From: an uncultured Campylobacter sp.
GTDB taxonomy: Bacteria > Campylobacterota > Campylobacteria > Campylobacterales > Campylobacteraceae
NCBI RefSeq assembly: GCF_937981295.1
Contig: NZ_CALJPC010000002.1
Span: 9,188-73,187, forward strand
DNA length: 64,000 nt
Reading direction: 5' to 3'
The notes beneath the pieces were generated by a model. It was not told the origin of the DNA, ran no database searches, and was given only the letters and a program-made list of their open reading frames with translations. Of the stretch, positions 15,984 through 24,230 are shown piece by piece. The first letter of the stretch is position 1, and each line of letters starts with the position of its first letter. The position numbers and the translations under genes were made by a program.

Positions 15984-17602
15984 GCAAACTTCCTATAAAT
16001 TTTATATGCCGCGATCTTTGGTAGCGCCAAAAGCGCTAGCACTTTATTTGCCGCGGCAATTTTTTTAAGCCTAGCAGCGATGAAATCATCACAATCAAAA
16101 TGCGTAGCGCTATATCGCTGGATCTGAAGCTTCTGGCGCAAGATGTAACGCTTAAGCGGGTTTTTCGCGCCATAGAAAATTTCGTTTTTGCACTCCACCT
16201 GGCTTTGCTGCGAGCGCTGCACCTCTGCTGCGGATATCCGCTCGCAAAAAATCGCCTCGCGTGCCTGCTTCGTAGGCTGCGAAAACAGCGCGTCGATCTG
16301 AGCTGTGCGCGTAATTACGAGCGACGTGCCGCGCCACTCGCTCATTTCGCTTTGCAGCCACGCATCCATCAGTACGACGTCGGCGCATTTAGCAAAAACG
16401 TCGGTGCAGGCGTTGCACGCAAGTGGGGTAAAAGCGCGCGAACTCCAGTACGCAAAGGCGCTACTACTGCGATCGTCTATCGCCTCGCTGCCGTCTATAG
16501 CGCGGAATTTAAAGCCAAAGCTCATCGCGCTTTTGCCCGCGATTTTATATCTGTAATTAACTGCCGTGAGCTGCTTACGCTCTTTAAACGCAAGATCTGC
16601 CAGCTTATGCGTAAAAGCAGCACCCTTGCCCTGTCCGCAAACCAGCCCAATAATAAAGCTTATGCGGGATTTAAGGCGCGGATTTTTACTCGCAGCAAGC
16701 CTTAAGGCCTTGGCAAAACACGGCAGCGCGCTAATCGCGTATCTACCCTCACGGCGCGACATCTCCTTTAGCACTGCTTCAAGCGTGAGCGGATAGTAAG
16801 CGGACGAGCGCGCACGAGTAAGCTCACCAGCATTTTTTATCACGCTAAATTTAAATAGCGGCGCGGAATTTTCGCCCGCATAATTTCGCGCGTTTTTGGA
16901 ATTCTCGCAAGCAAAATTCTGCGTTGATACGGAATTTTTACAAGAAGCTTTAGAATTCTGCGTGGAAATTTTATTTGTAAAATTTTGCGCGGAATTCTGT
17001 GTAAAATTTTCGCAAAAGGAATTTTGTGTACTCGTAAAATTTATAGAATCATCATCCGCTAAATTCTGCGTTAAATTCGGAATTGCGAAATTCTGCTCGG
17101 AATTTTTGGTTGCGGAATTTTGCAAATTCTGCGCCTGCGCTAAATTATTGCAGGCAGAAAAACCGCACTTGTGATTTTGGGCTATAAAATCCCCCTCGTC
17201 CGCAGGCACGGCGCAAATCGCGTAATCTATGAGCCCGCGCGCAAAAAGCTCGCGAAAAATATAATCTCCCGCACCGCCGCTTGCACTGCTTAGGCGCTGC
17301 GCTTCATCTTTTTTGTAGAATTTGTAAGTGGCTAAAAACCTGCCAAAATCAGGGCTAAAGCTTTCCAGCTCTGCGTATGATTTAGAATTTAGCTCATTTT
17401 CAAGTGTATCTTTTTCGTAAAACGGGCAGACTTTTAGACAAATATCACATTTGTCGCGGCACCCTTCGCCCTCCTCAGGCGCGTAAAATCCATTGCCTCC
17501 AAGCCGCATTTTTAGCACGCTAAAAGGGCAGCTGCTCGCGCAGACGCCGCAGCCGATACAGCGGTCTTTCGTAACCACTTCGCTAATTACATTGAAGCTC
17601 AA
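15980..17602 (-). CDS. F420 hydrogenase/dehydrogenase beta-subunit-like Fe-S protein with low-complexity insert
   Basis: 540 residues. The N-terminus has two 4Fe-4S ferredoxin motifs (Cys 15, 18, 21, 25 and 48, 52, 55, 59). It is followed by the SSASGGAGDYIFRELF segment and, after an insert, YYPLTLEAVLKE and ALPCFAKALRLA as in FrhB-domain proteins of polysaccharide clusters. No F420 chemistry needs to be assumed. These proteins pair with pyruvyl transferases and their role is unclear. Residues 152-248 are an Asn/Gln/Ser/Thr-rich insert. The start is TTG, supported by a perfect AAGGAGG five bases upstream, and overlaps the flippase stop. Confidence 0.83.
   Translation of the reverse strand: MSFNVISEVVTKDRCIGCGVCASSCPFSVLKMRLGGNGFYAPEEGEGCRDKCDICLKVCPFYEKDTLENELNSKSYAELESFSPDFGRFLATYKFYKKDEAQRLSSASGGAGDYIFRELFARGLIDYAICAVPADEGDFIAQNHKCGFSACNNLAQAQNLQNSATKNSEQNFAIPNLTQNLADDDSINFTSTQNSFCENFTQNSAQNFTNKISTQNSKASCKNSVSTQNFACENSKNARNYAGENSAPLFKFSVIKNAGELTRARSSAYYPLTLEAVLKEMSRREGRYAISALPCFAKALRLAASKNPRLKSRISFIIGLVCGQGKGAAFTHKLADLAFKERKQLTAVNYRYKIAGKSAMSFGFKFRAIDGSEAIDDRSSSAFAYWSSRAFTPLACNACTDVFAKCADVVLMDAWLQSEMSEWRGTSLVITRTAQIDALFSQPTKQAREAIFCERISAAEVQRSQQSQVECKNEIFYGAKNPLKRYILRQKLQIQRYSATHFDCDDFIAARLKKIAAANKVLALLALPKIAAYKIYRKFA
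16858..17149. repeat. Micro-repeat island inside the Fe-S protein gene
   Basis: About 97 codons built from repeated GCGGAATTTT, AAATTCTGCG and AAAATTTTG words. In the gene frame it reads as repeating TQNS, QNF, KNS and ENS units. The opposite strand is open for 92 codons with a FC/EF periodic pattern, which I treat as a by-product. Confidence 0.75.
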
Positions 17603-19137
17603 GCCCGCCTCCTTATCTTAGCTGCAATGCCGCCAAAAATCGCGCGCTCATAGTCGTTCATCGTCCAAAAATATGCGCTTAGCACAAACATAGCCGAATA
17701 AAGCCCGCCGCAAATTAGCAAAAAGCTCACTCCGTGCAAGTCTAGTGCGTAATTTATCGCTAGACTTACTGCGATTGCGGGAGCAAATTTTACTACCATC
17801 GCGCCGATATTTCGCCAAAATTTAGCGATGTCAAGTCCGATTACACGAGCATAGTAGATATTCATCACGCAGATATTTAGCAAGGTGATCGCAAAAGCCG
17901 TACCGCACGCAGCGCCCACGCCTCCGTAAGCCTTAGCTAGCGGGATAGAAATAGCGATGTTTACGAGCGTGACGCAAAACGCAGCGATTGAGCGAAATTT
18001 GACTTTGTTTTTTGCCTGAAGCACTGCTAGGCCTAAATTTTGAATCAACGGCACGCTTACTGGAAGCACCAAAATAAGCGCGATTGCGTATGAAATTTCA
18101 TAATTTGCGCCAGCCCATAGCACGATAAACTCCCGTCCAAAAATCACCAAAAGCGACGCGATAAAAAATATCACGTAAAATTGCAGCCTGCCTATTTTGA
18201 TAAATTCCGCGCTAAGCTCGGAATCGGTGGAGTTGGCAGAGACCATTTTGGCGATTTTAGGAAGCATTACGCCGCTAATGGTGAGCGAAAGCGTGACGAA
18301 AGTGGCATTTATCGTGCTTGCTACGGCATACGTGGAGACCACTGTAGCGCCTGCTACAGCGCCTAAGATAAAATTATCGACATTCCAGTTTACTTGATCG
18401 ACTACGATGCCTAAAAATATAAAAAACGAGTAGCCAAAAATTTGCTTAAGCGTGGGGGCGTCGAAATTTCGCACGCTTATCACGGGCGAGACTTTACGCT
18501 TGCAGTAGATGAAATCTGCCGCGACGCAGATTAAATTTACCGCCGTAGCGATGATTACGATCGCGATAGCCTTATATCCCAAAAGTAGCGCAGGCACCGC
18601 AGCTAGCGGCAGAGCGATCGTACGAAAGATCCCAATTAGCTTGATAAATACGAAATTCTCATGCGCCGTAAGGATCGACGAATAGATGCTAAAAGGAAAA
18701 CTAATCGCTAAATTTGCAGTTAGTAGCATTAGCATAATGCAAATTTCGCCCATCTCACTAGTACTTAGCTTAGCGCCAAAAATCGCGTGCAGATTAGCTA
18801 GCAGCGCAGCTCCTGCAAGCACGATCACCGCGCTCATTACCAAATACACGCTAAAAATCGTGCCGTGCAGCTTATGCATGCGCTCCACTTCGCCGCTTGA
18901 GACGTATTTGGCGGTATAGACCGTCACGGCGTTACCAAAGCCTAAATCCAAAATCGCCAAATAGCCGATAACGCTGCTCGCTAAAGAATATAGCCCAAAC
19001 TCGCTCTGCCCCAGCGCCCGCAGAAAAAACGGCGTATAAACCAAAGTAAGTATCGTAGAAACAAAGATATTCACATACGATAGCACGACGCCGAGCTTAC
19101 GCTGCGCGGCTTCGGGGGCGTTTAGAATTTTAAGCAA
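17599..19137 (-). CDS. Wzx-type oligosaccharide flippase (MOP superfamily)
   Basis: 512 residues with about 12-14 hydrophobic helices over the whole length and a short cytoplasmic C-terminus. The LVYTPFFLRALGQSEFGLYSLASS start is typical of polysaccharide-biosynthesis Wzx/RfbX proteins. It likely flips undecaprenyl-linked glycan across the inner membrane. In C. jejuni the pgl flippase is the ABC transporter PglK, which is not in this window. This protein may take its place or serve the pyruvylated glycan only. The start is TTG with AAGGA eight bases upstream. An internal ATG start is possible but would cut the first helix. Confidence 0.85.
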   Translation of the reverse strand: MLKILNAPEAAQRKLGVVLSYVNIFVSTILTLVYTPFFLRALGQSEFGLYSLASSVIGYLAILDLGFGNAVTVYTAKYVSSGEVERMHKLHGTIFSVYLVMSAVIVLAGAALLANLHAIFGAKLSTSEMGEICIMLMLLTANLAISFPFSIYSSILTAHENFVFIKLIGIFRTIALPLAAVPALLLGYKAIAIVIIATAVNLICVAADFIYCKRKVSPVISVRNFDAPTLKQIFGYSFFIFLGIVVDQVNWNVDNFILGAVAGATVVSTYAVASTINATFVTLSLTISGVMLPKIAKMVSANSTDSELSAEFIKIGRLQFYVIFFIASLLVIFGREFIVLWAGANYEISYAIALILVLPVSVPLIQNLGLAVLQAKNKVKFRSIAAFCVTLVNIAISIPLAKAYGGVGAACGTAFAITLLNICVMNIYYARVIGLDIAKFWRNIGAMVVKFAPAIAVSLAINYALDLHGVSFLLICGGLYSAMFVLSAYFWTMNDYERAIFGGIAAKIRRRA

Positions 19138-19218
19138 ACAAGGCTTCCTTTTGCTCGCCGCTATTAAACGCGGCGGAGTAAAATTTTAAAATTTCAAATC
19201 GCACTTTCACGCTAGAAC

Positions 19219-20208
19219 CTAGAGCTTCTTTTCCCAATTAAGCGCGCTTAGGATGATCTCATCCAGGCTCTCGTGCTCAGGCTGCCAAGAGGTTTTGGTG
19301 CGAATTTTATCCGCATTTGAGATGAGGCAGGCAGGATCGCCCGCTCTGCGCGGAGCGATCTGCACTTTAAAATCCACGCCGCTTACTTTTTTAGCTTCAT
19401 TAACGACCTCTTTTACGCTAAAGCCCGTGCCATATCCTACGTTAAAGACCGCGCTGTCGTTACTTTGCAGATAATCAAGCACCGCCAGATGCGCGCTTGC
19501 GAGATCCTCTACGTGGATGTAGTCGCGTATGCAGGTGCCGTCTTTGGTGTCGTAATCATCGCCGAAAATGCTCATCTTATCGCGCTTACCGACGATCGTT
19601 TGGGTCGCAACCTTAATTAGATGCGTCGCGTTCGGATAGTTTTGCCCGATCGTGCCGTCGCTAGCCGCACCTGCAACGTTGAAGTAGCGCAAAATTCCAT
19701 ATTTAAAATTCGGATTTGCCGCCGCCGCGTCTTTTAGCACCCACTCGACCATCAGCTTGCTTCTGCCGTACGGATTGATCGGATTTTGCGGAGTTTCCTC
19801 GCTTACTTGCGGGATATCCGGCTCGCCGTAGGTCGCCGCAGTGGAGCTAAATATGAAATCTTTCACGCCGTATTTGTTCGCAAGCGCGATCAAATTCATC
19901 GCGTTGGCGGTGTTGTTTAGATAGTATTTTAGCGGATTTTGCGTGCTTTCAAAAACCTCGATAAACGCTGCAAAATGAATGATCGCATCAAACTTCTCGC
20001 GCTTAAAAAGCTCCTCGATTGCGGGGGTGTTTTCTAGGCTTTCCTGTACGAACTCAAACTCGCCCACGTCGCGAAGCGCCTCGATCGCTCGCATAGAGCC
20101 TTTGCAAAGATTATCCAGTATGACGACGTCGTGGCGGTTCGCTTCTAAAAGCGCTTTTGCGACGTGGCTGCCGATGTATCCCGCGCCGCCTGTGATTAAA
20201 ATTTTCAT
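19219..20208 (-). CDS. galE: UDP-glucose/UDP-GlcNAc 4-epimerase GalE (Gne-type)
   Basis: 329 residues, extended SDR. GGAGYIGSH binds NAD, the STAATYGEP segment and YGRSKLMVEW supply the catalytic Ser/Thr and Tyr-Lys. C. jejuni galE/gne is the first pgl-locus gene and provides UDP-GalNAc for PglA, PglJ and PglH, so the position here suggests the same role. AAGGAG lies five bases before the ATG. It begins the long minus-strand block. 81 bp separate it from the flippase gene. Confidence 0.92.
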   Translation of the reverse strand: MKILITGGAGYIGSHVAKALLEANRHDVVILDNLCKGSMRAIEALRDVGEFEFVQESLENTPAIEELFKREKFDAIIHFAAFIEVFESTQNPLKYYLNNTANAMNLIALANKYGVKDFIFSSTAATYGEPDIPQVSEETPQNPINPYGRSKLMVEWVLKDAAAANPNFKYGILRYFNVAGAASDGTIGQNYPNATHLIKVATQTIVGKRDKMSIFGDDYDTKDGTCIRDYIHVEDLASAHLAVLDYLQSNDSAVFNVGYGTGFSVKEVVNEAKKVSGVDFKVQIAPRRAGDPACLISNADKIRTKTSWQPEHESLDEIILSALNWEKKL

Positions 20209-20260
20209 CTATTCTCCTTCGGATCAAATTTATCAAAATACGCGATTATAGCCCCTTAGA

Positions 20261-21115
20261 TTAAATCGCTGGTCGCACGCGCAAAAATACGGGGAAGCGC
20301 GGCTTTTTCTCGCGGGTTAGGTTTTGGTATTGATAGGTGATGATCGTGCCCACCTTAGGCGGATTTGCCCGCATTTCGTCGCTAAAGCCCGTGCCTACTT
20401 TAAATTTCGCCCCGCTACGTAGATCCACGCAGCTAAGCGAGCCCATCTTGCCTTCGTTTTTGCCGTAGCCGGGGTTGATTTTTACGACCTTGCAATCGCT
20501 ATCGTGCATCTTTTTGTATTTTAAAATTTTATCGCTGCGCCCGCTCTCATAAAGCGCGTTTGGATCGCGCAGCACGACCCCCTCGCCGCCTGCTGCGATG
20601 ACGCGATCGAAATACGCCTGCACGTCGGCGTGCGTGCTTACCGGAGTTTGCTGCACGATGAGTAAATTTTGCGCGCCGCTTGAGGCGATAAAATTTCTTA
20701 AAATTTCCATCTTCGCGCTTAAGTTTTTCTGCTCCTTCGGTAGGTCAAACGCATAAAATTTCACCCTGCTCCACCGCTCATCGGGAACGCTTGCCGATAC
20801 TATCGAGACAAGCTGCTCAAACTCTCCGCGCGCCGTGTATAGCTCGCCGTCCACAAAAAACGGCGGAAAGCCCGCGCTCCAGCCCTCGGGAGCGTTTATG
20901 ATCTTACCGCGTCTGGAGCGCAGATTACGCCCGTCCCAGATCGCACGCACGCCGTCTAGCTTCTCGCTAACGACCCAGCCCGTGATATTCATGCCCGGGA
21001 CATATTCTTTAAGCAGCATCGGTTTAAATTTAGCCTCGTCCGCGACCGCGCCGCAGAGCAAAAACAGCGCACCCAAAACCGCGCCTTTTAAAATTTTAAA
21101 AATTTCACTTCGCAT
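20261..21115 (-). CDS. Periplasmic ATP-dependent DNA ligase (LigE-type)
   Basis: 284 residues. An N-terminal hydrophobic signal peptide (about 10-26) is followed by the minimal ATP-dependent ligase core. The adenylated Lys is in EKLDGVRA (about residue 52). Motif III is FVDGELY, motif IV EGVVLRD and motif V KILKYKK. There is an OB-fold at the C-terminus and no extra domain. These ligases occur in Neisseria, Haemophilus and Campylobacter and are thought to act on DNA outside the cytoplasm. It starts inside the end of the exonuclease gene upstream, so the two are coupled. Confidence 0.88.
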   Translation of the reverse strand: MRSEIFKILKGAVLGALFLLCGAVADEAKFKPMLLKEYVPGMNITGWVVSEKLDGVRAIWDGRNLRSRRGKIINAPEGWSAGFPPFFVDGELYTARGEFEQLVSIVSASVPDERWSRVKFYAFDLPKEQKNLSAKMEILRNFIASSGAQNLLIVQQTPVSTHADVQAYFDRVIAAGGEGVVLRDPNALYESGRSDKILKYKKMHDSDCKVVKINPGYGKNEGKMGSLSCVDLRSGAKFKVGTGFSDEMRANPPKVGTIITYQYQNLTREKKPRFPVFLRVRPAI

Positions 21116-22469
21116 ATGCCGCTAGCTCCCTTTCTATAAAGTCGCAAAAAACGGGCGTGTAGCTCATGCCCGCGCACTCTTTTTGCAAAAATTCGCCCAT
21201 CACCGCGATATAATTCAGATAGTCGTCCTTGGTGATCTTACCGCGCAAAAGCTCGTATTTTAAAAACAGCCAGTAGGTGTTAAGCACGTCGGATCTGCAG
21301 TACTCGTCGATCTTGACCTGCTCGCCGCCGTAATACAGCTGCAGGACCTGATCTCCGTGCACGTCGTATTTGCCGGGAAGGCCCACGCTGGCGCAGATAT
21401 GATCGAGCTTGAGCCCGCGAACGGCGCCAAAATCGCTGATGTGATCGAGCAGATCCAGATGAAACCGCCCGTCGTAGCGGCTGCGGTAGTTCTCCCATTT
21501 GCTCTTGTTATTATCGCGATCGTTCGTCTCAAAATACGCCGCGGCGCTTAGATCGTAACACATCGCGCGCGCCATAATCATCGGCAGATCGAACCCGCGC
21601 CCGTTGAAGCTCACGAGCCGCGGATTACGGCGGTTGATGAAATTCAAAAATTTTGCGATTTTATCGCACTCGCTCTCGCCATCAAGCGTCGAGACGCGCA
21701 AAAACCTGCCGAATCCGTCCGCCATCACGGCGCTAATGCTAACGACGCGGTGGAAGCAGACGGGCAGGAATTCGCTGCCGGTTTTTTCTTTGAAAATCTC
21801 CATCGCCCTAAGCGAGAGCAATTTGTGGTTTAAAATTTTGCTTTTATCTGCGTTAAAGATCGGCTGCTCGCCGTAAATTTTAAAATTTAGCGCGTTTAAC
21901 GCGAGATCTTGCACGGAATTTGAAGCCAGATTTTCGCTATTTGAGCTTTCGGATGCGGAGCTTTGTAGCATAGAGCTTTCAGCCGCGAAATTCTGAGGCG
22001 CGGGGCTTCGGAGCGCGGAATTTTCTACCTCGGCGCCCTGTGCTGCGGAGCTTTGAGGCGCCGTATCGTCGTAGGTTAAATTTAGCGATGCGGAATTTTT
22101 GAGCGCCGTATTTTGCGACATAGAATTTTCGCTCGTAAAATTTCCCTGCGCAGGATTTTCAGCGGAATTTTCACTGGCGAAGCTTTGAAGTGCAGCATCT
22201 TGTTGCGTAAAATTTTGAAGCGCGGAATTTTGCTCGAAATTTTCTATTTTAAAATTCTGCTCCGCCGAATTTACAGCAAAATTTAAAGACGCGTTTTGTT
22301 TCTCACCGCCGATCTTTTGCGAGAGCTGCGCGTTAAGAAGCTTTGCAAAGCTTTTTTTATCGAAAGGCTCGAAGCAGCTCGCGATCGCATCCTCATCCAG
22401 CACCCGCACCAGCGCCGCTACGTCGGGGATCGTCTCGCAGTCGAATACGCAGATATAATCCTTTTTCAT
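21105..22469 (-). CDS. PolB-related 3'-5' exonuclease with large low-complexity insert
   Basis: 454 residues. The DnaQ-like fold shows the DxE metal motif in FDCETIPD (residues 10-12), LVSFNGRGFDLPMI for ExoII and YCRSDVLNTYWLF for ExoIII. This is the family of predicted exonucleases related to the DNA polymerase B proofreading domain. Residues ~57-192 are an Asn/Ser/Ala/Gln-rich insert. Without it the protein would be about 320 residues. The insert separates the first metal motif from the rest of the fold, so it should loop out. It overlaps the downstream DNA ligase gene, suggesting joint roles in DNA processing. Confidence 0.83.
   Translation of the reverse strand: MKKDYICVFDCETIPDVAALVRVLDEDAIASCFEPFDKKSFAKLLNAQLSQKIGGEKQNASLNFAVNSAEQNFKIENFEQNSALQNFTQQDAALQSFASENSAENPAQGNFTSENSMSQNTALKNSASLNLTYDDTAPQSSAAQGAEVENSALRSPAPQNFAAESSMLQSSASESSNSENLASNSVQDLALNALNFKIYGEQPIFNADKSKILNHKLLSLRAMEIFKEKTGSEFLPVCFHRVVSISAVMADGFGRFLRVSTLDGESECDKIAKFLNFINRRNPRLVSFNGRGFDLPMIMARAMCYDLSAAAYFETNDRDNNKSKWENYRSRYDGRFHLDLLDHISDFGAVRGLKLDHICASVGLPGKYDVHGDQVLQLYYGGEQVKIDEYCRSDVLNTYWLFLKYELLRGKITKDDYLNYIAVMGEFLQKECAGMSYTPVFCDFIERELAAYAK
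21894..22301. repeat. Micro-repeat island inside the exonuclease gene
   Basis: About 136 codons. The plus strand shows repeats close to GCGGAATTTTC, GCGGAGCTTTG and GCGAAATTCTG. Here the word has variants with GCTTT in place of ATTTT, giving AALQSF, ENSA, QNFA and ESSM units in the gene frame. This suggests point-mutated copies of the same word. Confidence 0.72.
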
Positions 22470-22722
22470 TAAGCTCCTTTATAGCGGTTTTTACCGCTTT
22501 TTTCAAAAACGGCTCCGAAACAATCCTCTATCTTCATGCCGTTTTTATGTACGCGCCTAATAGAGCTCCTCGCTCATCCGAGGTTTTCATCGCCGCTTCC
22601 AATCTTAAAATTTTACGCTGCCGCATTTTCGCAACAAAAAGGGGTGCGCGGAGGCGCGGCAAATTTCACTACCTCTCGCCGCGACGCAATTACCGTGAGC
22701 AAAAGCGCGCCGGTCGTTAAAT

Positions 22723-23067
22723 TTATCTTTCGATCAAGCGCTTGATATCGGGTAAAAGCTCGCCGGGTGCCTCGCAAATCCTGCTTCGCAGCACGCTAAA
22801 ATCGCCGCAGTAATCGCCCAGAAGCTGCAAAATATCGTCTCTGATGGCTTGCGAGCGTTCGCTCAGAAGCAGCTCCTGCAAAAGGGCGAAAATTTCGCTC
22901 TCATGCGCCAGCGTGCAGCCGTAGTAGGGATCAAGGTAATAATCTAGACACAACAAGAGCGAGGCTTTCTCGGCCTCATCATCACCTCGCAAAACGGCGG
23001 CGATGCCCTCTATGCCGCCCTCTGCTATGGCTTTGTACCTAGCCTCGTAATAGACCGTGCGCGTCAA
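22723..23067 (-). CDS. Hypothetical helical protein (HEAT-like, immunity-protein style)
   Basis: The frame is open from 23115, but that end overlaps fabI. The TTG at 23067 with AAGGG upstream gives about 114 residues and avoids most of the overlap. A GTG at 23085 is also possible. The sequence is acidic and leucine-rich with alternating helices (AAVLRGDDEAEKASLLLCLD, FALLQELLLSERS, DDILQLLGDYCGD). This resembles short HEAT-repeat or Imm-family proteins, but I cannot name a family. It lies directly downstream of fabI on the same strand. No partner toxin is seen. Confidence 0.55.
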   Translation of the reverse strand: MTRTVYYEARYKAIAEGGIEGIAAVLRGDDEAEKASLLLCLDYYLDPYYGCTLAHESEIFALLQELLLSERSQAIRDDILQLLGDYCGDFSVLRSRICEAPGELLPDIKRLIER

Positions 23068-23090
23068 ATTTTGCCCTTTTTGCACGCCGC

Positions 23091-23918
23091 TTATTCGGCC
23101 TTGGCCGCATCCCACGCAAGGATCGTCTTACCTTCGGCGTCGGTCGCCACGTCGCCCATGCCCATGATGTTGTAGCCGCAGTCGACGTAGTGTACCTCGC
23201 CGGTCACGCCGCTAGCAAGGTCGCTGAGTAGATACATCGCGCTTTTGCCTACGTCTTGAGTCGTGACGTTGCGTTTAAGCGGCACGTTGATCTCGTTGTA
23301 GCGTAAAATCATCCTAAAGTCGCCTATTCCGCTTGCGGCAAGCGTTTTGATAGGACCAGCACTGATAGCATTTACGCGGATACCGCGCGCGCCAAGATCG
23401 TGAGCTAGGTAGCGCACGGAGCTTTCAAGAGCCGCTTTTGCGACGCCCATGACGTTGTAGTGAGGCACGAATTTCGGTCCGCCAAGATATGTGAGAGTAA
23501 GAACCGAGCCGCCCTCTTTTAGCACCGGCAGCACCGCGCGCGTGAGGCTTAGCAGCGAATACACGCTCGTGCCCATCGCGATATCAAAGGCTTCTTTTGT
23601 GGTGTTTACAAACTCGCCCTCTAGCGCTTCTTTTGGTGCATAGGCTACCGCGTGCACGACGAAATCTATCTCGCCAAGATCCGCTTTAATACGATCCGCA
23701 AGGCCGTCTAAATGGGCTTGGTTGTTTACGTCAAGCTCGTAGACGAATTTGCTGCCAAACTCCTCCGCGATCGGCTCTACGCGTTTTTTTAGCGCGTCGT
23801 TTAGGTAGGTAAACGCCATCTGCGCACCCTGCGCGTGACAAGCTTCGGCGATGCCGTAAGCGATGGATTTGGCGTTAGCGATGCCGACGATGAGGCCTTT
23901 TTTTCCTTTTAAAATCAT
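23091..23918 (-). CDS. fabI: Enoyl-[acyl-carrier-protein] reductase FabI (NADH)
   Basis: 275 residues, an SDR-like enzyme that reduces enoyl-ACP in the last step of fatty acid elongation. The N-terminus GLIVGIANAKSIAYGIA is the FabI NAD site (FabI keeps an Ile/Ala/Asn-Ser pattern in place of the classical GxxxGxG). The catalytic Tyr/Lys pair is in HYNVMGVAKAALE. It is a core gene and the target of triclosan in other bacteria. It has a good ribosome site (AAGGAG). Upstream is a 312-bp region with two nested hairpins, so it is probably transcribed apart from tpiA. Confidence 0.94.
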   Translation of the reverse strand: MILKGKKGLIVGIANAKSIAYGIAEACHAQGAQMAFTYLNDALKKRVEPIAEEFGSKFVYELDVNNQAHLDGLADRIKADLGEIDFVVHAVAYAPKEALEGEFVNTTKEAFDIAMGTSVYSLLSLTRAVLPVLKEGGSVLTLTYLGGPKFVPHYNVMGVAKAALESSVRYLAHDLGARGIRVNAISAGPIKTLAASGIGDFRMILRYNEINVPLKRNVTTQDVGKSAMYLLSDLASGVTGEVHYVDCGYNIMGMGDVATDAEGKTILAWDAAKAE

Positions 23919-23998
23919 TATTTCTCCTTTCTATTTTTGCTTGGCTTTTTCTGCTTCGCAAGCTCGCAGCTGCAAGCAGAACTACTTATTCTGCGTTA

Positions 23999-24055
23999 AA
24001 ATTTAAAAAATAATGCTCACGAACCATATGTTCGCTCCGCTTATTTTTTAAATTT
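23999..24055. terminator. Large nested hairpin (15-bp AT arms, inner 5-bp stem)
   Basis: Perfect 15-base arms AAATTTAAAAAATAA / TTATTTTTTAAATTT enclose 27 bases. Inside is a second perfect stem, CGAAC-CATAT-GTTCG. On the minus strand it lies downstream of tpiA. It may be a terminator. The twin at 24162-24212 has the same loop length and layout. Confidence 0.5.
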
Positions 24056-24161
24056 CGCCTTGACTAAGCGAAAAATCCTTCGCAATTTGAAACTTATAAA
24101 ATTCGACGAAACGCCAAATTTGATAGCGGCAGTATCGCGAGATGGATTTTAATGTTGTGTA

Positions 24162-24212
24162 GAAATTTTAAGTCAAGACTAGGCGCGTAGCCTGTCGCGA
24201 ACTTAAAATTTC
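24162..24212. terminator. Large nested hairpin (12-bp AT arms, inner 4-bp stem)
   Basis: Perfect arms GAAATTTTAAGT / ACTTAAAATTTC enclose 27 bases with an inner AGGC-GCGTA-GCCT stem. It lies just past the tpiA stop on the minus strand and is probably the operon terminator. It shares its plan, but not its sequence, with the hairpin at 23999. Confidence 0.5.
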
Positions 24213-24230
24213 AAACTCATTAAAAGATGC

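Larger units (their letters stand above)
23919..24230. other. Gene-free spacer between tpiA and fabI
   Basis: No coding frame is supported. It holds two nested hairpins at 23999-24055 and 24162-24212, listed separately, and otherwise AT-rich sequence. A promoter for fabI is expected near its left end (minus strand) but I cannot place it with confidence. Confidence 0.5.

Noticed and set aside
16896..17174. 92-codon plus-strand frame opposite the Fe-S protein
   Set aside because: A by-product of the repeat island, Phe/Cys periodic, with no family match.
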